Shown here in pieces: positions 47,391 through 59,350 of a stretch of DNA of 64,000 nucleotides (the first letter of the stretch is position 1; each line of letters starts with the position of its first letter). Location of the stretch: assembly GCA_029339505.1 (NCBI GenBank), contig JAQISU010000081.1, positions 13,427,001 through 13,491,000 of the forward strand, in the 5' to 3' direction. Source of the stretch: Unio delphinus. Taxonomy: Eukaryota > Mollusca > Bivalvia > Unionida > Unionidae. Both the position numbers and the translations under genes were made by a program. The notes beneath the pieces are model-generated. The model was not told the DNA's origin. It ran no database searches and worked only from the letters and a program-made list of their open reading frames with translations.

Positions 47391-48319
47391 TGATGTAATT
47401 CATGAATTATGGTACTGTTGGTGACCTTTGATTTAATGAAATGCCTGTCAGCAATAGCAGTTTCAGGTCTCCCATGCATTATCCATGTCATGTAATCTTT
47501 AATTGTGACTTAAAAGTGTCTTTCATGTTTTACAATTTGTCTGCAGTTTTTAAAACTCTGAAACCTATTTTTTTTAAGGCAATCTTGATTGATTTTCTTT
47601 CAAGTTAGTACAGATGATGCCATTTTGCCATATTTGCTGCAATCACTGGAAATATAATGACTTCCCAAAACTGCAAAAAAATTGAACCAAAGTAGACAGC
47701 ATCCTTGAATCAAGTGATTCATGATGGTGCAAGTAATCATAATTTCACAGTAAATAAAGGTGCTCTCATTGAAAATAAGGAGAGAAAAAACTTCATGTTC
47801 ATTTTTCAACTTAATTAAACTGCACAACCAATTTGCACCAAACTTCAATGAATTTGGACTTGATACATTTTTCCACATTTAGGCCATCAGCCAAAGATAT
47901 GCACATCACTTATGACCAACCACCAGGGTCATTTAACTTATGATTTTTAAATGTGACATGATCAGAATTCATGAGCAAAGTATGACTTTAAATAAAATCC
48001 ATATTCCGTTTAATTACTTCTCCATTTTGACCCAGCTTGACAGTGACAAAGCATCTTGTAAACATGGTGTGAGAAACACTGCTGTCTTATGTCTTTGAAT
48101 TGGTTAATTTATGGTCAGAATATAAAAACTAGGACCTTCTTTCCTCTATCCCACCCAATCCAAAACAGCAACAAGCACAATTATCGATGGCATGGCTCGA
48201 ATCTCACCCCAAAAACAGGACATGAGATATTTATTTGTACACACATTCTGTCATTGAAGTTTGCTGCAACTTACATTGATCCTTTTTATACAAAAGTGCT
48301 TCTCTTGACAGGTGCTTCT
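47391..48319. other. unassigned sequence
   Basis: The minus frame at 47,600-47,878 (92 codons) shows no recognised feature. Around 47,790-47,960 there are phrases (TTTGCACCAAACTTCAATGA, CACCAGGGTCATTTAACTT) that may belong to the GGTCA-rich repeat family. Confidence 0.35.
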
Positions 48320-48321
48320 TA

Positions 48322-48483
48322 CAGTAAAACCTGTCTTGAGAGACCACTTGTTTTGGGAGACCAGAATCTCCATGCACATACTTATTGATTATAAAGTACT
48401 ACAACCTGTTATGAGGGACATCCTGTCTTGAGAGACCATTATTTTTTGGCAGAAGGGGTGATCTTTCAAGACAGGTTCTACTG
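48322..48483 (+). mobile_element. pogo-like MITE copy 2 (162 bp)
   Basis: Starts CAGTAAAACCTGTCTTGAGA and ends TCTTTCAAGACAGGTTCTAC TG, an inverted repeat of over 20 bp. TA is duplicated on both sides (48,320-48,321 and 48,484-48,485). Interior GTTATGAGGGACATCCTGTC repeats the terminal motif. It is intact in outline but non-coding. Confidence 0.85.
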
Positions 48484-48554
48484 TATTATAAAAAACAGCT
48501 TGGTTTCGAGGTATATATAGTATTTTCCTAACATTTGAAGCTGTAGCTGCAGTA

Positions 48555-48805
48555 GGGGCCCTGAGTGGCCAAGTGGTCTAAAGCACTTGACATTACGAAT
48601 CACTGCCGTCTCACCTCTGTTTGCATGGGTTCGAGTCTAAGATTCGGCTAATGTAGTTATGTGAGAAAGCTTGCCAGTAGCTTCTCGTGGGTCGGTGGTT
48701 TTTTCCTGGGGTTTACCTGGGTTCTTCCGCCACCAATAATACTGGACGCCATGTATAGCCTATCGTGTGCTGAAAAATGGCGTTAAACCCGAAAACGACA
48801 ACAAC
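48555..48805 (+). mobile_element. SINE family 1 copy with perfect 12-bp duplication
   Basis: GGGGCCCTGAGTGGCCAAGT, TGCATGGGTTCGAGTCTAAG, GTGAGAAAGCTTGCCAGTAG, GGACGCCATGTATAGCCTAT and GAAAAATGGCGTTAAACCC, then an A/CAA tail. GTAGCTGCAGTA at 48,543-48,554 and 48,806-48,817. Confidence 0.95.
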
Positions 48806-48817
48806 GTAGCTGCAGTA

Positions 48818-50378
48818 CTTGGCAAGATGAAGTATCAGAGAGTACATGACTTGCATTCTCATTGCTTCATCAAATGCCAATGACTATTTGCTTTAGCTTG
48901 TGCTTGCTTGTTTAGATAGACATGGTAATTGATTGGATATGAAGCAGAGAGTACATATATATCAAATCAGTCATCCTGACCATGCCAGTGGGTAAGCACT
49001 TGGCATATTCTGTGGTGGAAGGAAGATGTGAAACATACCATGTTGTTGATGTAATCCCAGTTTTGTTTGAACAAAGGATGACCCATTTTTGTACATGATT
49101 CCAGGTTGTGTTTTGGTAGCTTGTTTTATCTATTCATCCATCCATCCATCCATCCATCCATCCAGGTTTGACTGGGGGCATACTAGTAGCAGCTGTAAAC
49201 AATTACTGAATGTCACAAACAATTCTTGTTGGAAGACTGCTTTTTTAAAATAATTCTCCCCAAACCTTAACTTGTCACATGTGGTTGTGTGGTACTTTGA
49301 CTGCATTATTGCAGTATTATTTTTTCTGTTATAAAGTGCAATGTTGCAGTAGTGTAAAGACTAAAATTTATTCCCTGTTGGTGAGCCTAACGTTTTGACA
49401 ATCCCATGCATCTATTAAATTTTAATAAATGTCATTTATAGAAGAAGCTGCATTTTCAGTATATTTAATTTTAAAAAAAAGATTTACATCGAGTGATACA
49501 TTAGACAAACTCCAAGGGGAGTGGAGCAAGTTGGCAGAAATTTCTCTGGTACAGCAATTTAAATGTTTCCTAAGTAAAATAAAATATGACTCTAGGGTCA
49601 TGTTCTTTATTCTTCATTTCTCATTTGTCACATCAATTACATCATGAATATGATATCAGTTATTTGATTAAAACACTGAAATTTATATTTCTTCTAGGGT
49701 CAATCTTTTGAAGTCAACCAAATTTGAACAAGTCAATGTTTTCGAAGCAAGCCAGCCTTACTTGTTGACAGACCCTCTATAAAGTTATGTCTGGAAGAGT
49801 TATTTTCCATGTGTCAATGCTGGTTTGAAAACAGAAGTCCTGACTTAGGATGCATGTAATATCATATATACTTTTTCCTTAACCAAATTTGTTATTCCCA
49901 CCCCTCCCATCTCATTACGTATTCATCAGATAGGATGACTCTTCCATGCTATATACATCATAGCATATTTACTATGCCTGTTGTTTACCAGTGCAGTAGG
50001 AAGTAGGAATAAAAATATCTTGTACAGAGTTAATACATGATAGTAACTATTCCTTAAGTCTTGTTATTTTTCAGACAATGCCCTTTGAAAACATTTTATC
50101 GATACCAATCATAATTACTGCAGGTGTTGTTGTACTAAAAGCAATGTTTCTTTTTTAAACTGATGTTTAAAATTAGAAGATTGGAATGTTTTAGAATTTT
50201 GTAGAATTGTTTTAGAATTAAATAATATATGTATATATTTTATGAATATGTCAGAAAATATACAGCAGATTCTGGCTGAAATCTGTTCAATTTATCACCA
50301 ATTCATTGTGTAATAATAATAATCATAATAATAATCGTCTTTAAATAATATTTCTTGCGCCCTCATACAAAGGAACCT
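48818..50378. other. mostly unassigned sequence
   Basis: Contains the CATC repeat below. The plus frame at 49,429-49,647 (72 codons) is unrecognised. Confidence 0.4.
49130..49166. repeat. (ATCC)n microsatellite
   Basis: About nine units of ATCC. Confidence 0.95.
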
Positions 50379-50730
50379 GTTTATATACAAATGTGGTTTA
50401 TTTTTATAAAATTGTGGACTTGTTTATATACAAATGTGGTTTATTTTTATAAAATTGTGGACTTGTTTATATACAAATGTGGTTTATTTTTATAAAATTG
50501 TGGACTTGTTTATATACAAATGTGGGTTTTTTTTTAATAAAATTGTGGACTTGTTTATATACAAATGTGGTTTATTTTTATAAAATTGTGGACTTGTTTA
50601 TATACAAATGTGGTTTATTTTTATAAAATTGTGGACTTGTTTATATACAAATGTGGTTTATTTTTATAAAATTGTGGACTTGTTTATATACAAATGTGGT
50701 TTATTTTTATAATATTGTGGACTTGTACCT
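50379..50730. repeat. minisatellite, 43-bp unit, ~8 copies
   Basis: The unit starts TTGTTTATATACAAATGTGG and ends TATAAAATTGTGGAC. Spacing is exactly 43 where checked. One unit carries a T-run change near 50,525. The very low divergence suggests recent expansion or conversion. Confidence 0.95.
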
Positions 50731-50984
50731 ATATATAGCAGCATGTACATGTACAGACAATATATTTACTTTCTTTCCTTTCACCAGGTGGGTACTTGCC
50801 CATGTAAACTGAACACAAATATACATGTAGAATGGAATTAGTGACAAAATAAATGTTTTGAATATTTAATATGATGCCGGGAGGCATTTATGAATGCAAA
50901 TACCGTAGAGTTGTTCTCGTTCTCATTTTAACTATCTACATCTCTGAAGGCACTGAGTATATTGGGTTTGGAAGAAGAAATTAG

Positions 50985-52235
50985 AGTGGGTTTTTTTATT
51001 TTCTCAGCTGGAATGCTCTTCTAGAGCAAAGTTCCAGAGTATTTGAAACTGTTTTTTAAAATAATTCTTTGTTTAGTGTGGGATACTGTTTGGTAGACAT
51101 GGATTGCAAGTGGGCAGTATTACCAGGTAGGTTATACTGGAATAATGATTGTAAATATTCAGGAGCACTATTATTGCTTATCCTGTACATTAATTTTGGC
51201 TTTTCTTAAACAGGTTTGGTCTTTAATAGGTAATATTTTCAACTTACCAGCTAAATTTTCCTTGCCTTCTGATTGGATTGATAGTAGCTCAAATGCTCTT
51301 TTTTTGAAGATGTGCAAGCTTTGCTTTTTGTTTATCATTTGAATTACCTGATGCTGTATTACATTAATCTAAATAAGGTTGAATGCAACTGCTATAAAAT
51401 AATTTTCTGTGCCTTTCTTGGATAAAATATCTTATCCTTTTGAGAAGCCATAAAAGTGAATTAATATTTTTACTGATCTGTTTTTATCTTCAGTCCATGC
51501 TAGGTCATTCTCTACAAAAACACCAAATTTTCTATCATGGTAGACCATTTGCAAACTTTTATCCTTCCAAGATAGACATATAGTTCATCACTATGAAGAT
51601 TTGTTATTTTTTGCTGAATTGAGATAAGTAATACATGTATTTTCATTTTACCACTATACCATTGCATTTGCTCCTATTGTCTAGTTTGTTTAGGGGGGCC
51701 CCTTGTAGCTGAGTGGTCTATTATTGCTCATTGTTACGGATCATTGTGATCTCACCTCTTCATGGGTTTGAGTCTCAGGTTCAGCCACTGTGGGTATGTG
51801 AGAAAGTTTGATAGTAGCTTCTCATGGGTCAGTGACTTTTTCTGGGGTTTTCCCAGGTTCCTCCTCCACCATTTATATCGGCCGCCACATAAAGCCTTTC
51901 TTATGCTGAAAAATGGCATTGAAGCCAACAGTAGCAACAACAACCAGTTTGTTTTTCTTAGGGCATCCTGTAAAGAAACTTCCAGTTCATGTTTTGTGTT
52001 TTGGATGGCGGACAATGTTGTGTCATCAGCATAGGGATCTGTAGATGAAATTAAGCCCCCCAGTAAAAGTGGTAGGTCATTAATAAATAATATCAATAGT
52101 AATGGACGTAGAATTGTGCCTTGTGGGACTCCATATCTAATTTGTTCTTGGTTCAGACAACATTATTGATATAAACATGTTGTGTTCTCTCACCTAAGTA
52201 TGAAGTAAGCCAATGTTAGATTCTAACTGCTTTCA
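50985..52235 (-). pseudogene. minus-strand LINE remnant split by a SINE
   Basis: On the minus strand: IRYGVPQGTILRPLLLILF then YADDTTLSAIQNTKHELEV (RT motifs B and C, with the catalytic YADD kept) at about 51,950-52,140. Beyond the SINE are YHDRKFGVFVENDLAWTEDK near 51,490-51,550 and, in a third frame, LKNSFKYSGTLL near 51,040. These are the usual RT and C-terminal landmarks of Jockey/CR1-group LINEs. The 114-codon minus frame at 51,752-52,096 fuses LINE and SINE sequence. 5' end and endonuclease are missing. Confidence 0.75.
51692..51943 (+). mobile_element. SINE family 1 copy inside the LINE, with target duplication
   Basis: GGGGGGCCCCTTGTAGCTGA, TTACGGATCATTGTGATCTC, TCATGGGTTTGAGTCTCAGG, GTGAGAAAGTTTGATAGTAG, CGGCCGCCACATAAAGCC and a CAACAACAAC tail. 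CTAGTTTGTTT (51,681-51,691) and CCAGTTTGTTT (51,944-51,954) flank it. Confidence 0.88.
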
Positions 52236-52608
52236 TCACATATGTACATTTTTCAGTGTTATATTTTATTTTACGAATTTGTCTCAGAAACTAGTGTGTT
52301 TGCAACATGTATTAGCCATTTTCAATATAATGTACACTTAACAAAAATGTCTACAGTAACTTTGTACATGTAGACGTAAGTCATCAGGTATCAATCTTTC
52401 TAGTCATGTTAAAATTATGCATTATAGCATTTTTCATAGAGAATGAACTAAATTTGAATAATTTGCTATTTACAGCTGTTCGTATATTACATAGGAAAGA
52501 ATGTCTTCATTAAGAAAGGCAGCAACATTTGTCAAAATTTCTAAATGTATACATAGTATACAGAAACTAAAACAAATTTTCTACCATTTTAGTCTTGCAT
52601 ATCATAAT
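52236..52608. other. unassigned sequence
   Basis: Nothing recognised. Confidence 0.4.
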
Positions 52609-52936
52609 GACTGTGCCAGTGGCTCAGTTGTTAGAGCATCTGCCTTGAATGTGGGATGTCGCGGGTTCAATCTCCAGCCAAGTCATACCAAAGATGTATA
52701 AAAAAAGTACTAACAGCTGCTTCGCTTGACGCTCAGCATAGAGGTTAGTGTTAGGACTGGTCGGCCTGGTGTCAGGATAATGTGACTGGGGGGCACATCA
52801 TGCTACATGTCTGAAACATGAATCCCAATTGCTAGACATCACTATAAACTGGCACAACGCAGACATTGTAACGATATTAATGCCGAGTTGTTAAGGCTAC
52901 ATTAAAGCTCCAAATCACACACATGCACACACACAT
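52609..52936 (+). mobile_element. SINE family 2 copy D
   Basis: GCCAGTGGCTCAGTTGTTAG (A box), TCGCGGGTTCAATCTCC (B box), AAGTCATACCAAAGATGTAT, GACTGGTCGGCCTGGTGTCA, and an ACACACATGCACACAC tail. Full length, moderately diverged. Confidence 0.88.
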
Positions 52937-53608
52937 AGAGGATATGTTCATGGGATGCTTCTATAATCTACAGTACCACTTACCAACTTTTAAACTATGT
53001 TTCATTCATTTGTTTCAAATATAAAATGTTTGTAATAAAATGTTCTATTAAGAAAATAACATTAAATTGGAACTGGTAGTTCCTGCATCATTAAAAGTCT
53101 TATGTATGTTTGTTTACACGCTTACCAATTTTTGGAAATGTTCGCAGGCAGGAAACTAAATAAAATATTTGATTGATTGCCAGGTATAAAGAGTAAAACT
53201 TATGGGAATATATCTTGACAGCCAATCACACCCAGTGTCTTAAGATGCAGGCCTTAATTCTCATTTCTCAACAGAGAGGGAGAGAGCTCAATTCCTTTCT
53301 AACTCATTACCATGGTTGAAACTTTTAAGGCTGTTAACGTTTATTTATCAATATATTTATGTTGAATTAGGTTTTGGATTTTTTTGTGCATGATGTATAT
53401 TTTCTATCTTTCTTTTTTTCATTTAACAAAGTGCAAATATGCTGATATATATGGTAGTTGTAAGCCTTATAGCTATTTTTGCAAGTTTCGTAAGCAGTAA
53501 CATCTTTTAACTCAAAACTGGTGTCAAATCACTGAATATAAAGTAACCAGAATTTTAGAGAATGAGAGATACATGATTGTACTATGCCACCTTAGTACAG
53601 GAAGTCAC
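52937..53608. other. unassigned sequence
   Basis: Nothing recognised. Confidence 0.4.
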
Positions 53609-53815
53609 AGTACCATATATGCTCATTTCTAAGTCACAAGTCAAACTGAAAATAATGGAGATCCTGATCTGTTATTGCATAATGTGCCTGCAGATCAGGA
53701 TCTGTTTTGCTTGTTTTACTGATTACTCCAAAACAAACTGCACAGAGCCAGATCTGTGATGCACTATAGATTTGTGCAGTTTGCAGTTGTAGGTGAGTAT
53801 AGACAGAATATGCAC
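53609..53815. mobile_element. palindromic GATCTG-rich element, copy 3
   Basis: GTACCATATATGCTCATTTC at the left and GCAGTTTGCAGTTGTAGGTG AGTATA at the right correspond to the ends of copy 2. Inside, GATCCTGATCTGTTATTGCA, GCATAATGTGCCTGCAGATC and CAGAGCCAGATCTGTGATGC form overlapping inverted repeats. Confidence 0.68.
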
Positions 53816-54750
53816 CGACTAGAAGAGAATTCTCGTTATCTATCTTTTTTTGTAGGATTGTTGACATCATTTCATTTGCAGAAAACAACATAGTATGCTG
53901 AATGTTAAGGTGACTAAATTGTCAAGATAATAAATTCCTTCTTGGAATTTAAACAGAATGGGGTAATGAATAATGTCAATCTTAAAATCTGAAATATGTA
54001 GTTCTGAAATATAAGGAGAAGTTGTACTTTTTTTTTAAAAAAAGTACAAGTTTGATTTTTATTAGAGTTGTATCTTTGACAAAGGGTTAATCTATTCAGA
54101 GTAATTTATTTAAAGCAGATACATTGAGCATACAGGCATCAAATCTCTGTCTCAGTCCATCCGTATTTTTTTTCTATCATGGAAAGTAAGAAAGAAACTA
54201 TGTTGAGTCATAATGAGACATTATTTGTTTGGATCACAAGGTCTAAGAGTAAAGGTGTGATGATGGGATACCTTTATCTGTCATATTTGTCTGTTTTCAA
54301 ACTTAGCTAATGCTATACACATGTAAAGTAAATTTAAACAACATATTGCACCATTGCATGATGCTTTAAGTGCTTTTGCATCTGATGCATGAGAGTTAAA
54401 TATTAATGATCACATGGATTGTTTAAAATACTCCCCCAATTTTAATCTTTTATATTTTCCTACACGATCACTTCTCAAAGCTTTATAATTGTTTTACTTT
54501 TTATACTTTGACAAAATTACTGTTGCAAGAACTGTGGTAACCATGGTGGTCATGATGGCTGTCACTCCAAGGTTATTCAAAGTCTGTGACTTAACCTGCA
54601 CCAAGTTAAAATTGGCATCTAAGAGTAGACAGTGATAAAGCTTCTGATGAAGATTTTAAAAGGAATTTAAGACAAACAAATGAAGAAAAAAATTATTTTT
54701 GATCTCTAAGCTCATTACGAGTCCTTTAACAGACCATCCCCAAACCAATA
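53816..54750. other. unassigned sequence outside the 7.7-kb element
   Basis: A short perfect palindrome of A and T runs near 54,025-54,048 (GTACTTTTTTTTTAAAAAAA GTAC-type). No family recognised. Confidence 0.4.
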
Positions 54751-54756
54751 CCAAAG

Positions 54757-55128
54757 TATGGAATGCCAGAGCTGTCACAAGATGATAAATTTTGTTATAT
54801 GATGTGGAAACCTCTTTATATGTTGTGCTTTTGTACTTGTCCAAACTTCATTATGCAGTGCTTTTGTCCTTATTTGATGTGCAAACTTCATTATATCACG
54901 TGCTTTTGTCCTTATATGATGTGCAGACTTCTTTAGAAGTTTAGATGTGGTGCTTTTTCGTTAAAAGATGTTCAAACTTTATTTGCTGTGCTTTTGTCCT
55001 TATATGATGTGCAAACTTCTTTTTATGAGGTGCTTTTGTCCTTATCTGATGCGCAAACTTCTTTATATGAAACTTTTTTATGAGAAGCAAAAAACAAAAC
55101 TTTCCCAGGTGTGCAAAGGAGCCAAACA
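54757..55128 (+). repeat. left terminal inverted repeat with ~41-bp minisatellite
   Basis: After the terminal TATGGAATGCC come GTTATATGATGTGGAAACCT, several units like GTGCTTTTGTCCTTATATGA TGTGCAAACTTC, then ATGAAACTTTTTTATGAGAA and CAGGTGTGCAAAGGAGCCAA. It matches the reverse complement of 62,095-62,451 in the same order. The open frames on both strands here are translations of the minisatellite. Confidence 0.8.
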
Positions 55129-55255
55129 GTTCTTTGACAAAAGTAATGGTCAACTCTGTTATCATCACCCTGTCAAATAGATTATACACTACTTCTAATC
55201 TAAACAGTGATCACCACCAATTTCTGTAACAAGATATCAATACCCAAAAGAAAGC

Positions 55256-55257
<2 letters not shown>

Positions 55258-55288
<31 letters not shown>
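55258..55288. repeat. (GA)n microsatellite
   Basis: About 15 uninterrupted GA units. Confidence 0.95.
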
Positions 55289-55291
<3 letters not shown>

Positions 55292-56378
55292 ATAATGATG
55301 AAAAGGTACTAATAATATTTATCGCAAAATACATTCTCAATGAATATCATTCAATTGCATAGCAATCTTTGGTTAATAGAGAACCTTACCAGCATTGTTA
55401 AATATTTGATTCTGGGAGACATGACCTTTGTGTGAAGATTCTTTAAATATGACTAAAAATGTTCAGTGTCCTCATGTACATGCCATGATATTGGTGAACA
55501 TGTAACTTTTGAGTATGTGAATATTTTACATCATTTATTCCATCTGTATATTTTCTTTGGCTTTAATATGCTTGAATATTCTTTGTTTTCTGTGGCACCA
55601 AAAGTCTTCATCATCTTCAGTGATGATATCGATCATCCCCATGTTAAACAGGCAACGCGGTTCTGTGAATCATAAGTTGGTAGTGTAACCAGATTCCTCC
55701 CCACCAGAGGCACCCACAGAAATATTTAGGAAGGGTTCGAGGCATACATGTAGTAGTCAGCCATACTATTTTACGCATGTAGCCAAATCATGTTAAGAGG
55801 TGACATCAGGGGTTGGGGCAAGTGCACCACCTTGCTTCTATTTGCAGACCTCCATGCTCCACACACAATAAAATGTCTGTGTTTATTAATAATTTTCAAG
55901 TCCTTCAAAGTAGAGAGGTAGCTCACAGACAGTGCTAATTAAATTAACTGGTGTTCGTCAATCAATGGACAAATTTCAGTTTATGTCATCAACTTAATAG
56001 TTACACTGGATAAATGTCATTAATTCACTCTTTAATTTTGATTTATGCTAAGCTCTTGTATCCCCCATTTGGTGTTATATGTTTATTCTTCTATATGTCA
56101 CTAGTCCCATAGCTTTTTTCATCCATTAGATGTCAAATATTCATTCTTGTACGTTCAAAGTAATCCCATAGCAAGTTATCACTCATTTGGTGTTAAATGT
56201 TGATTCTGTATGTGTAACTAGTCTTCAGGTTCTTTGTGACACTACCATCCCAAAGTTTTTACTATCATATATCTTTGAATTCTGTCCATACATCGATGAA
56301 CACCAATTACTTAGTAATATCTGTTTCCCATGAACTAACATTATAAAACAATCAAATTATATTACCATTAAAATAATT
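55289..56378. other. unassigned interior of the 7.7-kb element
   Basis: The plus frame 55,466-55,675 (69 codons, with FSDDIDHPHVKQATRFCES at its end) is unrecognised. Around 56,040-56,270 a phrase like ATTTGGTGTTAAATGTTGAT TC recurs three or four times, an old degenerate tandem repeat. Confidence 0.35.
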
Positions 56379-56451
56379 GTTTAACACATTTTGTCAGCAC
56401 ACGATAGGCCATACATGGAGGCTAGTTAGGTGATCGCTTTAGACCACTAGG
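56379..56451 (-). mobile_element. SINE family 1, internally deleted remnant
   Basis: On the minus strand, AGTGGTCTAAAGCGATCA joins directly to GCCTCCATGTATGGCCTATC GTGTGCTGACAAAATG, so the middle of the SINE is missing. Confidence 0.7.
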
Positions 56452-56623
56452 ATTCTGTTGTGTCCCCTGTTTTGGATGTCCCATCCCTAAGTATTGGACA
56501 TTTGGGATTTTTTTAGTGGTATAATCATTTTAAGTTTCTTTAGTGTCAACATATAAGTACAGTGTTTCTTTTATTTGTGATATCCAGGGATTGATATGAA
56601 CAGATAAGAATTTTAGAGTTTCA

Positions 56624-56887
56624 GATATAATTGTTTTGCCGTATTTAGTAAAGAGAGAGGTGTTAAGATACACTGTATACGGAAGTCCACAAAATAAATA
56701 CTGGTATAATCATAAATGTGGTAGGAGAGGGAATTCTATCAATCCAGAAATACTACTATGTCACATTGCAGAAGGAATTAATGTTTCAAACAAATTTTAC
56801 AGCAACATCATACATGTAGTTGTTTTTACTTTTCATGTGTACACACACATCATTATGTATATTTATAATATAGAACCTGGTGAATGA
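56624..56887 (+). CDS. unidentified ORF, possible exon
   Basis: An open frame of about 83 codons from the ATG at 56,636, open upstream to about 56,624 where TTTCAG could act as a splice acceptor. The first 60 residues look protein-like (GSPQNKYWYNHKCGRRGNSI, then CHIAEGINVSNKFYSN). After ACATG|TAGTTG the composition becomes hydrophobic and low in complexity. No family is recognised. It lies inside the 7.7-kb element, reading from the left repeat inward, so it might be part of a second element-borne gene. It may equally be chance. Confidence 0.25.
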   Translation, partial: DIIVLPYLVKREVLRYTVYGSPQNKYWYNHKCGRRGNSINPEILLCHIAEGINVSNKFYSNIIHVVVFTFHVYTHIIMYIYNIEPGE

Positions 56888-57854
56888 ACAGATTCATTCA
56901 ATTAAATCCCATATTGAAGTTCCTCACTTCTTATACAAGATATTTGCAGAGAAAACAATGAGTATATTTTCGATATCACAGCAATGCTTTCTTTGCTGGT
57001 GGAGTGACCATGCTGAAATATTTCCACCAAAGATTAATCAGTGAAAACACAATAAAATGACATAAACATCTGAAAGTGACTGTAAGCATTCACTCTAAAC
57101 TTTGATTCTATTAGAAATGTAAAAAAACATGTGTAATTTAGATCCATTCATTTGAAACCTGAATTATGTATTAACTATGGTTGAGACAGTTTTTTACATT
57201 GACCCCACATTGTACACCAATGACAGTTGGGAAGTAGACTGCATACCACACTTCCATATGGGAAAATACTACTGCAAAAGCCTATGTAGAAATGCTTCAG
57301 TACCGTGATTATGTCAATTCCTAAGAAACATCAATACAATGGGAACATAACCCTCAAGTGTTATATGTGTGTTAACTTTGATATTAGCGATGCTATAAGA
57401 ACGAAATGTAAAGCATTATAATGTATGTTTTGTGACAAGTACAGTTTAAACTGTTCTGTTTAAATTGTCTTTAAGGTACATGTAATTTATTACTTTTATC
57501 ATTACTGCATTCATAGTGGATTATAGAAAAGGGCCTATCAGTTTGTAAATCTGTGTTGCTCTGTCTGGTGGGCAATTTAAGCTCAAAGAATCATGGCTTA
57601 TGGGTTTAGGTAAACAGATATGCAGACCTGAAATATCCGATTGCTGAACAGTATCAACTATTTGCATAAGAAGATATCATCCATGATGCAGTGCAAATTT
57701 CACTTGAAAACTTGATGGTTAGAAAATCTGATCTTATTCTTTGATACAAGTAATTTATATTCAAATGATCCATCATCCCAAATGGTTGAGCAGTTGGGCT
57801 TTACTGTTAAACATGTTGCCCTACTCGGAAATCTAGTTGCCTTTGATATTAGTA
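56888..57854. other. unassigned interior of the 7.7-kb element
   Basis: No family recognised. Confidence 0.35.
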
Positions 57855-58032
57855 CAGTAAAACCTGTCTTGAGAGACAACTGCTATGACAGACCACCTGT
57901 TTTGACAGACCAGAATCTCCATGCACAGATTTATTCATTATATAGTGTTATGACCTGTTATGAGAGACCACTTTTCTTGAGAGACCATTACTTTTTGGCA
58001 GAAGGGGTGGTTTTTCAAGACAGGTTCTACTG
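57855..58032 (+). mobile_element. pogo-like MITE copy 3 (178 bp)
   Basis: Ends CAGTAAAACCTGTCTTGAGA and CAAGACAGGTTCTACTG with TA on both sides (57,853-57,854 and 58,033-58,034). Interior CTATGACAGACCACCTGTTT and GTTATGAGAGACCACTTTTC. It is very similar to copy 2. The 106-codon plus frame at 57,782-58,102 is a read-through of this MITE. Confidence 0.88.
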
Positions 58033-59350
58033 TATTGCAACATTGTTGTCATCTGAAGATTGTCTTAATGATCACAGATTGTACTCCATTACTATTCAAT
58101 AGTTATGGCATTGATGATCTAGAGCAGTTGAGAACAGCCTTGTACATTCGTCTCAAGAATTTATTATACTACAATGATTTTTCAAAGGAGAATCATAAAT
58201 TTTAGCTTAGTTATGGAGAAAAGTTCCAATGATCTTAAAATCAAAGCAGACATCATCAAAGAATAAAATACAATGAATAAAACAAACAATGAACATTATA
58301 AGACTATTAAATTGTAAAAGAATAAGTTTTTATAAGTAAGATCATAAGTATTTTTCAACTGCTATATATTTTAAACTAAATGTGCAATGGGTCCATAGGT
58401 CTTAATTAAAAGGTTAGGGAAAGTTCTTATCTGTTAAAAGTGTTGTCTGAAACTGTCAGGCTAATCCAAAATAGCTCATTCTGAAATTGTTTAGATCTTG
58501 CCATCCAACGGTGTCACAAAATGATATATTTGGAATTAACCAAGCTTGATGAGTGAGAGACATCTACTATTAAGATGGTACTGTGAGTGAGTCAAACAGA
58601 TGTATAAAGGACAGTATATAAAAAAAAGACAGGCCCAAAACTGCCCTTTTAAATTGGTGTCCTTTATAGACGGGACTGACACTGATGGTGTATTTTCATA
58701 TACATGTACTATATGCCTGTTTACATATTTCTTAATATATAATTCATAAGATACTTTTACAGTGACATACCGAAAGACTGTTCAACTAAAATATATCCGG
58801 CTAGGGTGTAATGCTGAACAATGTTATGCTATAATTAACAAAAAAAAACGTTCATTATCTTCCTGTCAATGATTCTTTATAGTTACCAAAACAATCTTTT
58901 ACCATCACTTTTTATTAAATTTTGTGTAATTATAACATACATTTGAAAATAAAAATTTTAGTCAGATTGTTTTTACATGAAAAATAACATAAAATAGGAA
59001 TGTACTTTTGTTTGGTCCAACAATTGTGCATAGGAGTTTGCGCTGTGAGAGAGAGAGGCCTGACAAAAGAGAATATTTGAAAATATTTAGATTTATTTCT
59101 TACTTTCAATCATAATGTATTAGCATGTTGAGAAAAGTTACATGGCGGCCATATACCTAGTCTGAAAAAGTATTACCTGTCTTCCGTTCATTTTAATCAG
59201 CAAACATAAGTTTTTTTAATATCAAATTCAGTAACTAAAGCAAGGGGTCTAAATAATGCATCATAAGCTGAAAAAGCTAGATATGTGAATCTACTTACCT
59301 TGACAGTATGCTCGACAAATAACCTTTTCCTACAATTAGAGCATGACCAC
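58033..59350. other. unassigned interior of the 7.7-kb element
   Basis: Nothing recognised. I looked in particular for integrase catalytic motifs on the minus strand and did not see any. Confidence 0.35.

Noticed and set aside
51752..52096. 114-codon minus-strand ORF as a gene
   Set aside because: It fuses LINE RT sequence with SINE sequence across the insertion point, so it is an accident of nesting.
57782..58102. 106-codon plus-strand ORF
   Set aside because: Most of it is a translation of the pogo-like MITE at 57,855-58,032. A similar frame occurs over the copy at 48,322.
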